Below, one piece after another: positions 51,853-60,368 of a DNA stretch of 64,000 bases. The stretch covers positions 682,001 to 746,000 of the forward strand of contig NZ_FOCJ01000001.1 of assembly GCF_900110075.1 (NCBI RefSeq). Reading direction: 5' to 3'. This stretch comes from Paenibacillus sp. OV219 (lineage in GTDB: Bacteria; Bacillota; Bacilli; Paenibacillales; Paenibacillaceae). The first letter of the stretch is position 1, and each line of letters begins with the position of its first letter. A program made the translations under genes and the position numbers. The notes below the pieces were generated by a model. It searched no databases and had not been told where the DNA came from. It saw only the letters and a list, made by a program, of their open reading frames with translations.

Positions 51853-53250
51853 ATGGCACGACTCATTACGAACGGTATCGTCGTGACGGCGGCAGATACG
51901 ATGAAAGCCGATGTGCTTATCGAGAACGGCATCGTGACTGCAATTGGCAGTTCCTTAGCACAGCTTGCTCCGCAAGACTCGGAGGTGATTGATGCTGCCG
52001 GGTGCTACGTCTTCCCCGGGGGCGTCGATCCGCATACGCATCTGGATATGCCGTTCGGCGGCACGGTGACGGCCGACGACTTCGAGACAGGTACAATTGC
52101 GGCTGCATTCGGCGGCACAACAACCATTGTTGACTTCTGCCTGACGGAGAAAGGGAAGCCGCTCAGCAGTTCTATTGACACATGGCATCGCAAAGCCGAA
52201 GGAAAAGCAGTCATTGACTATGGCTTTCACCTGATGATCAGCGAGATCAATGATCAAGTGCTCTCAGAGCTTCCTAACATCATCAAGCAGGATGGCATCA
52301 CGTCCTTCAAAGTGTTTATGGCGTACAAAAATGTGCTGCAAGCCGATGATGGTATTCTGTATCGGACGCTCCAAAATGCGAAGCAGCATGGCGCGCTCGT
52401 CATGGTGCATGCCGAGAATGGCGATGTTATTGATGAGCTGATCAAGCAGGCGTTATCGGCAGGACATACAGAGCCAATCTATCATGCGCTGACACGCCCT
52501 TCGATACTGGAAGGCGAGGCGACTGGCAGAGCTGTAAGGCTGACGGCGCTTGCGGATTCTCAGCTTTATGTTGTTCACGTTACTTGCGAGGAAGCGGTGC
52601 GTCAGATTGCGCAAGGCCGGCTCGAAGGCTATAACGTGTGGGGAGAGACATGCCCGCAATATTTGCTGCTAGATATTACGCAGCTGGAGAAGCCGGATTT
52701 TGAAGGGGCAAAGTACGTCTGGTCGCCACCGCTCCGCGCCAAACAACACCAGGAAGTGCTGTGGAACGCACTGAAGAATGGACAGCTGCAGACGGTCGGC
52801 TCGGATCAATGCTCGTTCAATTTCAAAGGGCAGAAGGAGCTTGGAGCAGCGGACTTCAGCAAAATCCCTAATGGGGGTCCGATCATCGAAGACCGCTTCA
52901 GCTTGCTCTACTCGGAAGGAGTCGGTAAAGGGCGACTGACGCTCAATCAATTCGTCGATGTAATCGCAACACGCGCGGCGAAGCTGTTCGGGGTCTTCCC
53001 GCAGAAAGGAACGATAGCGGTCGGCAGCGATGCCGATATCGTCATCTTTGATCCGTCTGTAGAGCGGGTCATCTCCGCGCAAACCCATCATATGAATGTC
53101 GATTACAACCCATTCGAAGGGCTAGCTGTGAAGGGTGAGCCCGTCTCTGTACTAAGTCGTGGCGAGTTCATTATTCGGGATCGGCAGTTTGTCGGTACGA
53201 AGGGGAGCGGTAAGTTTCTACACCGTAAGACATTCGGAACTTCTTATTAA
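51853..53250 (+). CDS. hydA: Dihydropyrimidinase (D-hydantoinase family)
   Basis: 465 residues. Metal ligands: GGVDPHTHLDMPFGG near 56-70, the carbamylated Lys in FKVFMAYK near 150, His in VMVHAENGD near 180, His in VVHVTCEEA near 237, and Asp in GSDQCSFNFKGQK near 315. It opens dihydrouracil to N-carbamoyl-beta-alanine, the step between PreTA and the M20 hydrolase. Five bases separate it from preA. Dual use on hydantoins is common in the family. Confidence 0.94.
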   Translation: MARLITNGIVVTAADTMKADVLIENGIVTAIGSSLAQLAPQDSEVIDAAGCYVFPGGVDPHTHLDMPFGGTVTADDFETGTIAAAFGGTTTIVDFCLTEKGKPLSSSIDTWHRKAEGKAVIDYGFHLMISEINDQVLSELPNIIKQDGITSFKVFMAYKNVLQADDGILYRTLQNAKQHGALVMVHAENGDVIDELIKQALSAGHTEPIYHALTRPSILEGEATGRAVRLTALADSQLYVVHVTCEEAVRQIAQGRLEGYNVWGETCPQYLLLDITQLEKPDFEGAKYVWSPPLRAKQHQEVLWNALKNGQLQTVGSDQCSFNFKGQKELGAADFSKIPNGGPIIEDRFSLLYSEGVGKGRLTLNQFVDVIATRAAKLFGVFPQKGTIAVGSDADIVIFDPSVERVISAQTHHMNVDYNPFEGLAVKGEPVSVLSRGEFIIRDRQFVGTKGSGKFLHRKTFGTSY

Positions 53251-53265
53251 GGGAGGAGACTTCTT

Positions 53266-53496
53266 ATGTCGGATTTCCAAGATTTTCTGGCGGAGAAGAA
53301 TGCGATAGACGGGTATTTGGAGCAAGATTATCGCATCGTTGGGGTGACGGAGGAGCTGGACGGCGACAGGCTGCGGCTTCAACCTCCGTCAGGTGCACCG
53401 GACAGCAAACCGGTCACGCTGCTAATTCAGAATGCGAATGCGCGTAAATACTGGTCGACGCTGCTGTTTGCAAGCTCTGAGTCGGATGATCTGTAA
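53266..53496 (+). CDS. Small operon-linked protein of unknown function (76 aa)
   Basis: ATG 53266 follows GGGAGGAG, 15 bp after the dihydropyrimidinase stop, so it is the last cistron of the pyrimidine operon. Acidic, soluble, with no leader and no motif I know (YRIVGVTEELDGDRLRLQPPSG, VTLLIQNANARKYWSTLLFAS). Possibly an accessory or stabilising subunit. Confidence 0.78.
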   Translation: MSDFQDFLAEKNAIDGYLEQDYRIVGVTEELDGDRLRLQPPSGAPDSKPVTLLIQNANARKYWSTLLFASSESDDL

Positions 53497-53531
53497 TCGG
53501 CTGAGCCAAGGTGAGATCGTAAGCATTTGAG

Positions 53532-53566
53532 CCTTTTCCCACTATGCGGGAAAAGGTTCTTTTGTT
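53532..53566 (+). terminator. Terminator of the pyrimidine operon; stem doubles as IclR-box candidate
   Basis: Perfect 9-bp stem CCTTTTCCC-N7-GGGAAAAGG (53532-53556) followed by TTCTTTTG. The inner part TTCCC-A.TAT.C-GGGAA recurs at 54491. Here it ends close to the -35 region of iclR, so it may serve both as terminator and operator. Confidence 0.8.
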
Positions 53567-53632
53567 TGCGGCTGCTTTTGATATAATGATGTCAACAAAG
53601 TTAACGTGAAACTCTGTCGCGAGGTGATCAGC

Positions 53633-54406
53633 ATGTCCGGTGTCATTGGCAAAGCGATCGATATTCTGGATGCGCTCGTTCCGCAAGGGATGGAGAAGGA
53701 ACTCAGTGTGACGGAGATCAGCAAACAGCTGGAAATGCCTGTCCAGAGCGCGCATCGGATACTAAACACGCTCACCCAGTACGGCTTCGTCACCCAGAAT
53801 AGCCGAACCAAGAAGTATAAGCTCGGCCTCTCGCTTATGAAGTACGGCTTCCTTATGTGGGATAGTCTGATGTTCCGTTCCGTCGCACGGCCCTACATCG
53901 AAGAGCTATCGCAAAAAACACGAGAAACCGTATACCTCGCAAGCCGCGAAAATAACGAAGGTGTGTACATCGACTCTATCGATTCCCCGCAAATCCTCAA
54001 AATTTCCGAACCGATCGGGCTTCGGCTCCCACTCTACATCGGCGCGTCTAATCGGGTCATTCTCGCGTATATGCCTCATAAATTGCAAGAACAGCTGCTT
54101 CGGGGCGTCGATTGGGCAAAAGTGCCGTCACTAAAGCCGCTCACGCTGGAGTATGTCAAAGCGGATCTGCAGCGTATCCGAGCGCAGGGCTACAGCGTTA
54201 CGACCGGGGAGGCGACGGAAGGTACGACCGGCATCGCCGCGCCGATATTCTCTTATGAGCGCACTGTTGTCGGGTCCATCAACGTTGCAGGACCGGAGCT
54301 GAGGTTTCAAACCGATACGATTGAGAAGTACAGCTATTATGTCAAGAAATATGCGGGTCTGATCTCAGCTGAGCTCGGCTACTCGGGCAGCTCCGAACGA
54401 GCATAA
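53633..54406 (+). CDS. IclR-family transcriptional regulator
   Basis: ATG 53633 follows GAGGTGATC; an upstream extension to 53606 lacks a site. 257 residues. Residues ~1-65 carry the winged helix (VIGKAIDILDALVPQ, LSVTEISKQLEMPVQSAHRILNTLTQYGF in pieces); the rest is the GAF-like effector domain (ETVYLASRENNEGVYIDS, LPLYIGASNRVILAYMP, SVTTGEATEGTTGIAAPIF, AGPELRF). It lies between the pyrimidine operon and the amine oxidase. Identical-core palindromes upstream of itself and of the oxidase gene suggest it regulates both. A -10 TATAAT is at 53582-53587. Confidence 0.92.
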   Translation: MSGVIGKAIDILDALVPQGMEKELSVTEISKQLEMPVQSAHRILNTLTQYGFVTQNSRTKKYKLGLSLMKYGFLMWDSLMFRSVARPYIEELSQKTRETVYLASRENNEGVYIDSIDSPQILKISEPIGLRLPLYIGASNRVILAYMPHKLQEQLLRGVDWAKVPSLKPLTLEYVKADLQRIRAQGYSVTTGEATEGTTGIAAPIFSYERTVVGSINVAGPELRFQTDTIEKYSYYVKKYAGLISAELGYSGSSERA

Positions 54407-54426
54407 CTGTAGCGAACGACCTTGAT

Positions 54427-54473
54427 ATCTCCGGTGCACCTCTTTTGATAAGGGGATGCCGGGGATTTTTTTA
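54427..54473 (+). terminator. Terminator after iclR
   Basis: A ten-pair stem (ATCTCCGGTG with its partner near 54457-54466, three G-U pairs), followed by seven T. Confidence 0.75.
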
Positions 54474-54490
54474 TGTAAAATTTATAGGTC

Positions 54491-54507
54491 TTCCCATTAT
54501 TCGGGAA
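54491..54507. promoter_or_regulatory. Candidate IclR box upstream of the amine oxidase gene
   Basis: TTCCCATTATTCGGGAA, the same inverted repeat and seven-base spacer pattern as inside 53532-53556. Centre-to -10 distance is 39 bp here and 38 bp for iclR. Confidence 0.6.
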
Positions 54508-54515
54508 ATGGCTAT

Positions 54516-54543
54516 TTGGAGTGCTAAGGATTGTCACTATAAT
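54516..54543 (+). promoter_or_regulatory. Promoter of the amine oxidase unit
   Basis: TTGGAG (54516-54521), 16-bp spacer, TATAAT (54538-54543). The IclR-box candidate ends eight bases upstream of the -35. Confidence 0.7.
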
Positions 54544-54623
54544 GTGAGGTAACCTAACCTCTATCGTTCGTTCTTCGTTTCAGGATTGAGGAGGCACTTG
54601 GCAAGAGAAAGAGAGGAATGGAG

Positions 54624-56573
54624 ATGGAACTCATACAGAAACAGAAGGTGAAGCATCCGCTTGAGCCGCTTAGCACAGAAGAGATTGCACTTGCTGTGAA
54701 GGTGCTAAGAGAGACGAAGCATCTCGGCGCATTCGACCGGTTCGTATCCGTCATGCTGAAGGAGCCGAAGAAGAGTGATGTGTTACTCTTCGATAACTCG
54801 AAGTCGCTCGATCGGGAAGCGGCCATTATTATTCTGAACAACACGCAGAATGCTTGCTTTGAAGCGACCGTCTCGCTCACAAGCGAAACGGTCGTATCGT
54901 GGGTGCATGTTCCGGGCGTGCAGCCGACAATTATGCTGGATGAGCAGATTGAATGCGAAATCGCGGTCAAGGAAGATGTGGCGTTTCAGGCCGCACTTGC
55001 CAGGCTTGGTGTAATGGACGCCTCGCTCGTCATGGTCGACCTTTGGTCTGCTGGTAACTTCGGAGGTGCCTATGAGAATTCTCGCCGAATCGCAAGGCCG
55101 CTGTGCTTCCTGCGAAGCAAACCAAGTGAGAATGGCTATGCTCGGCCGCTCGGGATTATCCCGGTTGTCGACTTGAACGAGATGAAAGTGCTGCAGGTCG
55201 AGGAGTATCCTTACAAGGCGATCCCGTCACAGCCGGCTCATTATGCACTAGCTGAGACAGGACCGTTGCGCGCTGACTTGAAACGAATAGACATTACACA
55301 GCCGGATGGCCCGAGCTTTGCGATAGACAGCCATGAAGTGAATTGGCAGAAGTGGAATCTTCGTGTCGGCTTCAATGCTAGAGAAGGGTTGACGATCCAC
55401 ACCATCAGCTATACCGATGGTGGAGTGAAACGTCCTGTGCTGTACAGGGCGTCATTATCGGAAATGGTTGTACCCTACGGCGATCCTGGACCTACGCAGA
55501 ACCGCAAGAATGCGTTCGACAGCGGCGAGTATGGGATCGGCCAATTGGCGAACAGCCTGGAACTAGGGTGCGATTGCGTCGGCTACATCCGCTACTTGGA
55601 CGCGGCAATGACGAACAGCCGCGGCGATACCGTCGTTATCAAGAACGCGATCTGTATGCATGAGGAGGACTACGGCATCCTGTGGAAGCATACGGACTGG
55701 CGAACGAATGAAGTCGAGGTCAGACGTTCGCGCAGACTCGTCATTTCGTCGATTTCGACGGTCGCCAATTATGAATATGGCTTCTTCTGGTATTTCTATC
55801 AGGATGGCAATATCGAATTTCAAGTGAAGCTGACCGGCATTCTGTCCGTCGGTTGTCTAACCGATGGCGAGAAGCCTCTGTACGGCACGATGGTAGCGCC
55901 TGAACTCTATGCACCGAATCATCAACACTTCTTCAATGTACGGCTTGACCTACAGATTGACGGGAACGAGAACTCCGTTTACGAAGTCGATACAGTGCCT
56001 GCTCCACTTGGTCCGGAGAACCCGATGAGCAACGCGTTCATGGCGAAGTCGACGCTGCTTGCTGTGGAGAACGAAGCTGTTCGAGATTTGAAGTTGGAGA
56101 CGGCGCGTTACTGGAAGTTCGTGAATGACAATGTGAAGAATGATATGAATCAATCCGTCGGTTACAAAATCGTCCCAGGCGAGAACTGCTTTCCCTTCGC
56201 AGCACCGGAGTCTGATCTCATCAAGCGCGCCGGATTCATTACGCACCACATGTGGGTCACTCCATACGATCCAGATGAGTTGTATGCAGCAGGCAAATAT
56301 CCGAATCAGCATGCGGGCGGCGACGGTTTGACGAAGTGGTCCAAGCAGAACCGGTCCGTGGAGAACACGGACATCGTCGTCTGGTACACGATGGGCCACA
56401 ATCATATTCCGCGTCCGGAGGATTGGCCGGTCATGCCTGCAGCGTATACCGGATTTCTGCTGAAGCCAACAGGCTTCTTCAACTGCAGCCCAGCGCTCGA
56501 CGCCCCTCCGACTTTGAAGAAAACAGCAGCAAGTGGAGGCGATACCTGCTGCTCTAGGGAGGGGCATGGATGA
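54624..56573 (+). CDS. Copper-containing primary-amine oxidase (TPQ type), cytoplasmic
   Basis: ATG 54624 is six bases after GAGAGGA; ATG 54618 abuts the site. 649 residues aligning end to end with the Arthrobacter type of copper amine oxidase. Key residues are all present: catalytic base Asp299 in FDSGEYGIG, the topaquinone precursor Tyr383 in ANYEYGF, and copper ligands His433 and His435 in NHQHFF plus His594 in GHNHIPRPEDWP. The enzyme oxidises primary amines to aldehyde, ammonia and hydrogen peroxide; topaquinone forms by self-processing once copper is bound. No leader. It overlaps the next gene by 4 bp and is followed by an ammonium channel, which fits use of amines as nitrogen source. 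Confidence 0.94.
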   Translation: MELIQKQKVKHPLEPLSTEEIALAVKVLRETKHLGAFDRFVSVMLKEPKKSDVLLFDNSKSLDREAAIIILNNTQNACFEATVSLTSETVVSWVHVPGVQPTIMLDEQIECEIAVKEDVAFQAALARLGVMDASLVMVDLWSAGNFGGAYENSRRIARPLCFLRSKPSENGYARPLGIIPVVDLNEMKVLQVEEYPYKAIPSQPAHYALAETGPLRADLKRIDITQPDGPSFAIDSHEVNWQKWNLRVGFNAREGLTIHTISYTDGGVKRPVLYRASLSEMVVPYGDPGPTQNRKNAFDSGEYGIGQLANSLELGCDCVGYIRYLDAAMTNSRGDTVVIKNAICMHEEDYGILWKHTDWRTNEVEVRRSRRLVISSISTVANYEYGFFWYFYQDGNIEFQVKLTGILSVGCLTDGEKPLYGTMVAPELYAPNHQHFFNVRLDLQIDGNENSVYEVDTVPAPLGPENPMSNAFMAKSTLLAVENEAVRDLKLETARYWKFVNDNVKNDMNQSVGYKIVPGENCFPFAAPESDLIKRAGFITHHMWVTPYDPDELYAAGKYPNQHAGGDGLTKWSKQNRSVENTDIVVWYTMGHNHIPRPEDWPVMPAAYTGFLLKPTGFFNCSPALDAPPTLKKTAASGGDTCCSREGHG

Positions 56574-56983
56574 AAGAGAGCCGCGCTGTGATAAAAGGAG
56601 AAGAGAACCGCTTGTTTGCGCTTTCGACCGTACCTGTTGCACTTATGCTGCTCATTCATGGCATTCATCTGCTGCTCGCCCCGGCTCTTGCAGGTATTGG
56701 CCTTGGAGTAGCGGCGATGCATCATGCGCACCAGCATGAGATGGACTCGTCGATGGCGATGTCCATGCCGATGTCCATGCCGATGTCTGGTGCAAGCAGC
56801 TCGCTGTCATGGTTGACCGCCTTGCTAGTGATCTTGAACGGCATCGCGATCTACTGCGCTTGCCGAATGCTGTACCGGATGGTGAAGCAGCGCGAGACGG
56901 GAAGAACACAAGCAGCACGGTTGAAGGCTATTGTGTCTGTACTATCCATTCTTATTGGAGTTGCGACTTTCGTTGTTATGTAA
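56570..56983 (+). CDS. Small membrane protein with His/Met-rich loop, possible copper handler for the amine oxidase
   Basis: 137 residues, three hydrophobic helices (about 16-48, 78-100, 117-137). Between helices 1 and 2 lies a loop (50-73) with four His (51, 52, 54, 56) and eight Met (50, 58, 62, 64, 66, 68, 70, 72), a composition typical of copper-binding segments in CopC/CusF- and Ctr-like proteins. Helix 1 holds two more His (30, 33). The start overlaps the amine-oxidase stop by 4 bp (ATGA), so the two are translationally coupled. I infer a role in supplying or sensing copper for the oxidase; no family name is recognised. Confidence 0.75.
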   Translation: MKESRAVIKGEENRLFALSTVPVALMLLIHGIHLLLAPALAGIGLGVAAMHHAHQHEMDSSMAMSMPMSMPMSGASSSLSWLTALLVILNGIAIYCACRMLYRMVKQRETGRTQAARLKAIVSVLSILIGVATFVVM

Positions 56984-57001
56984 ATGATGGAGGCGATGCA
57001 A

Positions 57002-58402
57002 ATGAATAGAAGGAAGGGTTACGTATCGCTGTCGTTGGCGGTTCGAGTTGGACTCGCGGTAATCGCGCTATGGTGTTTAACGATGACCTCCGTATTTGCG
57101 GAAGAAGCTGCAGCACCTGTTGTGGATACAGGCGATTCCGCTTGGATGCTGATTTCCTCTGCAATCGTGATGTTCATGTTCGTCCCGGGGCTTGCGCTCT
57201 TCTACGGAGGGATGGTCAGCTCGCGTAATGTGCTCTCGACGATGATGTACAGCTTAAGCAGCATGCTAGTCGTTAGTATCGTATGGGTGCTGTGCGCCTA
57301 CACGCTTGCGTTTGGACCTGATGTAGGTGGCTTGATTGGTAAGCTTGATTTTGCAATGTTCAGCGGGGTGAGCGGAGACCCGGCAGGTGCGATGACGATT
57401 CCGCATTTCATCTTCGCGATCTTCCAGTGCTTGTTCGCCGCGATTACCGTTGCGTTAATCTCCGGTGCCGCTGCGGAACGGATTCGGTTGTCGGCATGGG
57501 TCATTTTCTCGGTTTTGTGGGTCACCTTCGTTTATGCGCCGATGGCGCACTGGACATGGGGCGGCGGCTGGCTGATGAAGCTGGGCGGGCTTGATTTTGC
57601 CGGAGGAACGGTCGTTCATATTCTTTCAGGCGTCAGTGCGCTCGTCGTTGCGCTCATGATCGGACCGCGTGAAGGGTTTCCGCATCAGAAGGAATCGATG
57701 CATAATGTCATCTTATTCTTCATTGGCGGCATGTCGCTTTGGTTTGGCTGGATGGGCTTCAACGGCGGCAGCGCGCTTGCTTCTGGTTCTCTTGCAACAC
57801 TCGCCTATGCAACGACACATATGGCAGCAGCAGCTGGTGGTATCGCATGGATGGCGATTGAATGGTACAGACGCGGCAAGCCGACGCTCGTAGGCACCGT
57901 CACTGGTGTTATTGCCGGACTCATCGCCATAACCCCAGCGGCAGGGTTCGTCTCCGTCGCCTCTTCGCTCCCGATCGGAGCTACCGCGAGCATTGTCTGC
58001 TACTTCGGCGTTCATTTTCTCAAGTCTCGCTTTAACTATGACGATACGCTTGATGTGTTTGGCTTGCACGGTTTAGGCGGCATTTGGGGAGCTCTTGCAA
58101 CAGGCATTTTCGCCAGCAAATCGGTCAATCCGGCCGGCAATGACGGACTGCTCTTCGGCAATCCGAAGCAGGTGCTAATCCAACTGCTCGATGTTGGCGT
58201 GGCGATCGTGCTCGCCGCTGCTGGCACCTACGTGCTGCTGAAGGTTATCAGCCTCTTTGTGCCCCTTCGCGTTGCAAAAGATCAAGAGGAGGTGGGGCTC
58301 GACATCAGCTTGCACGGGGAGAATGCGTATAAGGAACCTTCGCCATCGCCTGTGGTCGCAGTATCAAATCGGCAGTCGTCGCCTGCCCTTGTCGGCGATT
58401 GA
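57002..58402 (+). CDS. amt: Ammonium transporter (Amt family)
   Basis: ATG 57002, eight bases from GGAGG; earlier in-frame ATGs are too close to it. 466 residues: a leader-like first helix ending SVFAEE, then eleven helices. Amt hallmarks: FYGGMVSSRNVLS near 62-75, the pore twin His in GGTVVHILSGVSALV near 203 and DVFGLHGLGGIWG near 342. It conducts ammonium into the cell. No glnK adjoins. The place right after an ammonia-releasing amine oxidase suggests recapture of leaked ammonia, or joint nitrogen control. Confidence 0.94.
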   Translation: MNRRKGYVSLSLAVRVGLAVIALWCLTMTSVFAEEAAAPVVDTGDSAWMLISSAIVMFMFVPGLALFYGGMVSSRNVLSTMMYSLSSMLVVSIVWVLCAYTLAFGPDVGGLIGKLDFAMFSGVSGDPAGAMTIPHFIFAIFQCLFAAITVALISGAAAERIRLSAWVIFSVLWVTFVYAPMAHWTWGGGWLMKLGGLDFAGGTVVHILSGVSALVVALMIGPREGFPHQKESMHNVILFFIGGMSLWFGWMGFNGGSALASGSLATLAYATTHMAAAAGGIAWMAIEWYRRGKPTLVGTVTGVIAGLIAITPAAGFVSVASSLPIGATASIVCYFGVHFLKSRFNYDDTLDVFGLHGLGGIWGALATGIFASKSVNPAGNDGLLFGNPKQVLIQLLDVGVAIVLAAAGTYVLLKVISLFVPLRVAKDQEEVGLDISLHGENAYKEPSPSPVVAVSNRQSSPALVGD

Positions 58403-58435
58403 TGCCATTTATGTTCACCTATATAAAATGAGATT

Positions 58436-58471
58436 AGATCCTCTGTCTGCTGACAGAGGTTCTTTTTTATA
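58436..58471 (+). terminator. Terminator after amt
   Basis: CCTCTGTC and GACAGAGG pair around TGCT, then TTCTTTTTTAT. Confidence 0.92.
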
Positions 58472-58551
58472 AGTATGCACAAAGACAAACTAGCCGCGGC
58501 GGTTTATACTTGGGCTATACGATGCTTCAAAATATTAGGAGGCGTAAGCGG

Positions 58552-59442
58552 ATGAGCTCAACCGTTGTAAAGATGGGCACGCGGGAGCTGGTCATGAACG
58601 GGCCGTACATGACGGAGCTGCGTGAATCAAATGATATTCTAGATGACGAGGCGGCGCTTCGTAGAAGGCTCAAGGAAGACGGGTATTTGTTCATCCGCGG
58701 CTTTCATGACCGCACGAAGGTACAGCAAGCGAGGTTAGCATACTTGCAGCGCATAGCAGAACAGGGCAAGCTGATGCTAGGAACAGCGATAGAGGAAGGC
58801 ATCATCAACTCGCACAATAAAGGCGCTGCCTTCTTGGGCAGCGAGAATCAACCGCCAGAACTGCTCGAAGTTGTCAACAGTGAGTCGACCATGCAATTCT
58901 TCAACAGATTTCTAGGCGGGCCATCGCTTACCTACGATTACAAGTGGGTGCGGGCAGTCGGTACCGGCGACTTCACTGGCGCGCATTACGATATCGTGTA
59001 CATGGGACGCGGCACCAAGAACCTGTACACGCTATGGACGCCCCTTGATGATATCTCCTATGAGCTCGGGGGACTTGCGATTTTACTCGGGTCGCAGCAT
59101 TTTGACCGTGTTCGTGAAACCTATGGACAGATGGATGTTGATCGCGACCGCGTCGATGGCTGGTTCGCGGATGATCCGCTCGAGTTGATCGAGAAATTTG
59201 GTGGCCAATGGGCGACAGCAGAGTTCAGAGCAGGCGACGCGCTTATCTTCGGCATGTACACGATGCATGGCTCGCTGACGAATCAGACGAACCGCTACCG
59301 TTTTAGTGCGGACACCAGGTATCAGCTTCAGAGCGAACCAGTTGATGAACGCTGGATCGGCGCCAAACCGAAAGGCCATTACGGTTGGCACGCCGGTCCG
59401 ACGATCAGTATGGAGGAAGCGCGGACGAAATGGGGCGTGTAA
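58552..59442 (+). CDS. PhyH-family dioxygenase, third in the window
   Basis: ATG 58552, nine bases after AGGAGG; the frame extends upstream without a site. 296 residues. Iron triad His145 and Asp147 in GAHYDIVYMGRGTKNLYTLW (in part), His239 in YTMHGSL, and Arg250 as 2-oxoglutarate clamp. The motif GAHYD with RGT..LYT.W differs from the two other PhyH proteins here, so it belongs to another subgroup. Substrate unknown. It lies alone between the amt terminator and the pspA promoter. Confidence 0.86.
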   Translation: MSSTVVKMGTRELVMNGPYMTELRESNDILDDEAALRRRLKEDGYLFIRGFHDRTKVQQARLAYLQRIAEQGKLMLGTAIEEGIINSHNKGAAFLGSENQPPELLEVVNSESTMQFFNRFLGGPSLTYDYKWVRAVGTGDFTGAHYDIVYMGRGTKNLYTLWTPLDDISYELGGLAILLGSQHFDRVRETYGQMDVDRDRVDGWFADDPLELIEKFGGQWATAEFRAGDALIFGMYTMHGSLTNQTNRYRFSADTRYQLQSEPVDERWIGAKPKGHYGWHAGPTISMEEARTKWGV

Positions 59443-59501
59443 CAGCTGCAACTGCCACTTTCTTGAAGAGACCGGTTATGATAAATTTAATAAATAATTT
59501 C

Positions 59502-59529
59502 TGAAACATCTTACTGGATATGTCGTATA
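59502..59529 (+). promoter_or_regulatory. Sigma-W type ECF promoter of the pspA operon
   Basis: TGAAAC (59502-59507), 16-bp spacer, CGTATA (59524-59529) fits the sigma-W consensus TGAAAC-N16-CGTA. In B. subtilis pspA is a sigma-W envelope-stress gene. Confidence 0.85.
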
Positions 59530-59578
59530 GAAAAGCATGAACGAAAACGAACATCATTTTCGAGGAGGAACTTGAACC

Positions 59579-60250
59579 ATGTCTGTATTTAAACGATTGC
59601 GAGATCTTACATTGTCGAACGTATATTCATTAATTGAGAAAGCGGAGGATCCGATTAAACTAACCGACCAGTACATCCGCGATATGCAGGAGGATCTCGA
59701 GGATGCAGAGAAAGCCGTAGCTTCGCAAATTGCCATTGAAAAGAAGTTCAAACAATTGTATGAGGAGCAAGACGCGCTCGTAACGAAGCGTGAAGAGCAG
59801 GCGCATACGGCTGCATCGCTTCAGAACATCGAGCTTGCCCGCCGCGCGTTGGAAGAGAAGAGAGCAGCTGAGCAGAAGCGTAATGAGTACAAGGCGAGCT
59901 TCGATCAGAACAAAGCGGCAGCTGATAATCTTCGTGCGAAGCTTACTGAAATGCGCGGCCAGCTGACAGAGATGAAGAACAAGCGCGAGACGCTTGTGGC
60001 GCGTTACCAAGCAGCGAAGGCGCAAGCGGATATTAACAAGTCGATGGCAGGATTCAGCTCCGATACGGCGATGGCTGGTTTGAAGCGGATGGAAGAGAAA
60101 ATGCTCCAAGCTGAGGCGATGGCAGAAGCGAGCAATGAGATGAACAGCAAGGCCAAATCGCTTGACGATGAATTCGAAGCGCTAGGCAAGAACAAGGAAG
60201 TCGATGATGAGCTTGCAACGTTGATGAAGAAGTACGAGAACAAAGAGTAA
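59579..60250 (+). CDS. pspA: PspA/IM30 family membrane-stress protein
   Basis: 223 residues, almost wholly helical coiled coil: SVFKRLRDLTLSNVYSLIEKAEDPIKL at the N-terminus (amphipathic membrane-binding helix), then Glu/Lys/Ala heptads to 220. ATG after GAGGAGGAAC. PspA assembles as ESCRT-III-like rods on damaged membrane and limits proton leakage. It is the first gene behind the sigma-W-type promoter and is separated from the following genes by a terminator, so it should be the most abundant product. Confidence 0.94.
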   Translation: MSVFKRLRDLTLSNVYSLIEKAEDPIKLTDQYIRDMQEDLEDAEKAVASQIAIEKKFKQLYEEQDALVTKREEQAHTAASLQNIELARRALEEKRAAEQKRNEYKASFDQNKAAADNLRAKLTEMRGQLTEMKNKRETLVARYQAAKAQADINKSMAGFSSDTAMAGLKRMEEKMLQAEAMAEASNEMNSKAKSLDDEFEALGKNKEVDDELATLMKKYENKE

Positions 60251-60271
60251 GCTTGGTGCTGGTGAAGGAAG

Positions 60272-60323
60272 AACGTCTGCAGGCAAGTCTGGGTCATTCC
60301 AGGGTGCCGAACGACGTTTTTTC
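60272..60323 (+). terminator. Internal terminator between pspA and the DUF350 gene
   Basis: AACGTC and GACGTT outer stem plus inner GGCA/TGCC and CTGG/CCAG pairs, then TTTTTTC. It probably lets only part of the transcripts continue. Confidence 0.82.
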
Positions 60324-60368
60324 TTTGCACAGTAGATGAGCTCATATTGATGATGGAGGATCAATCCG

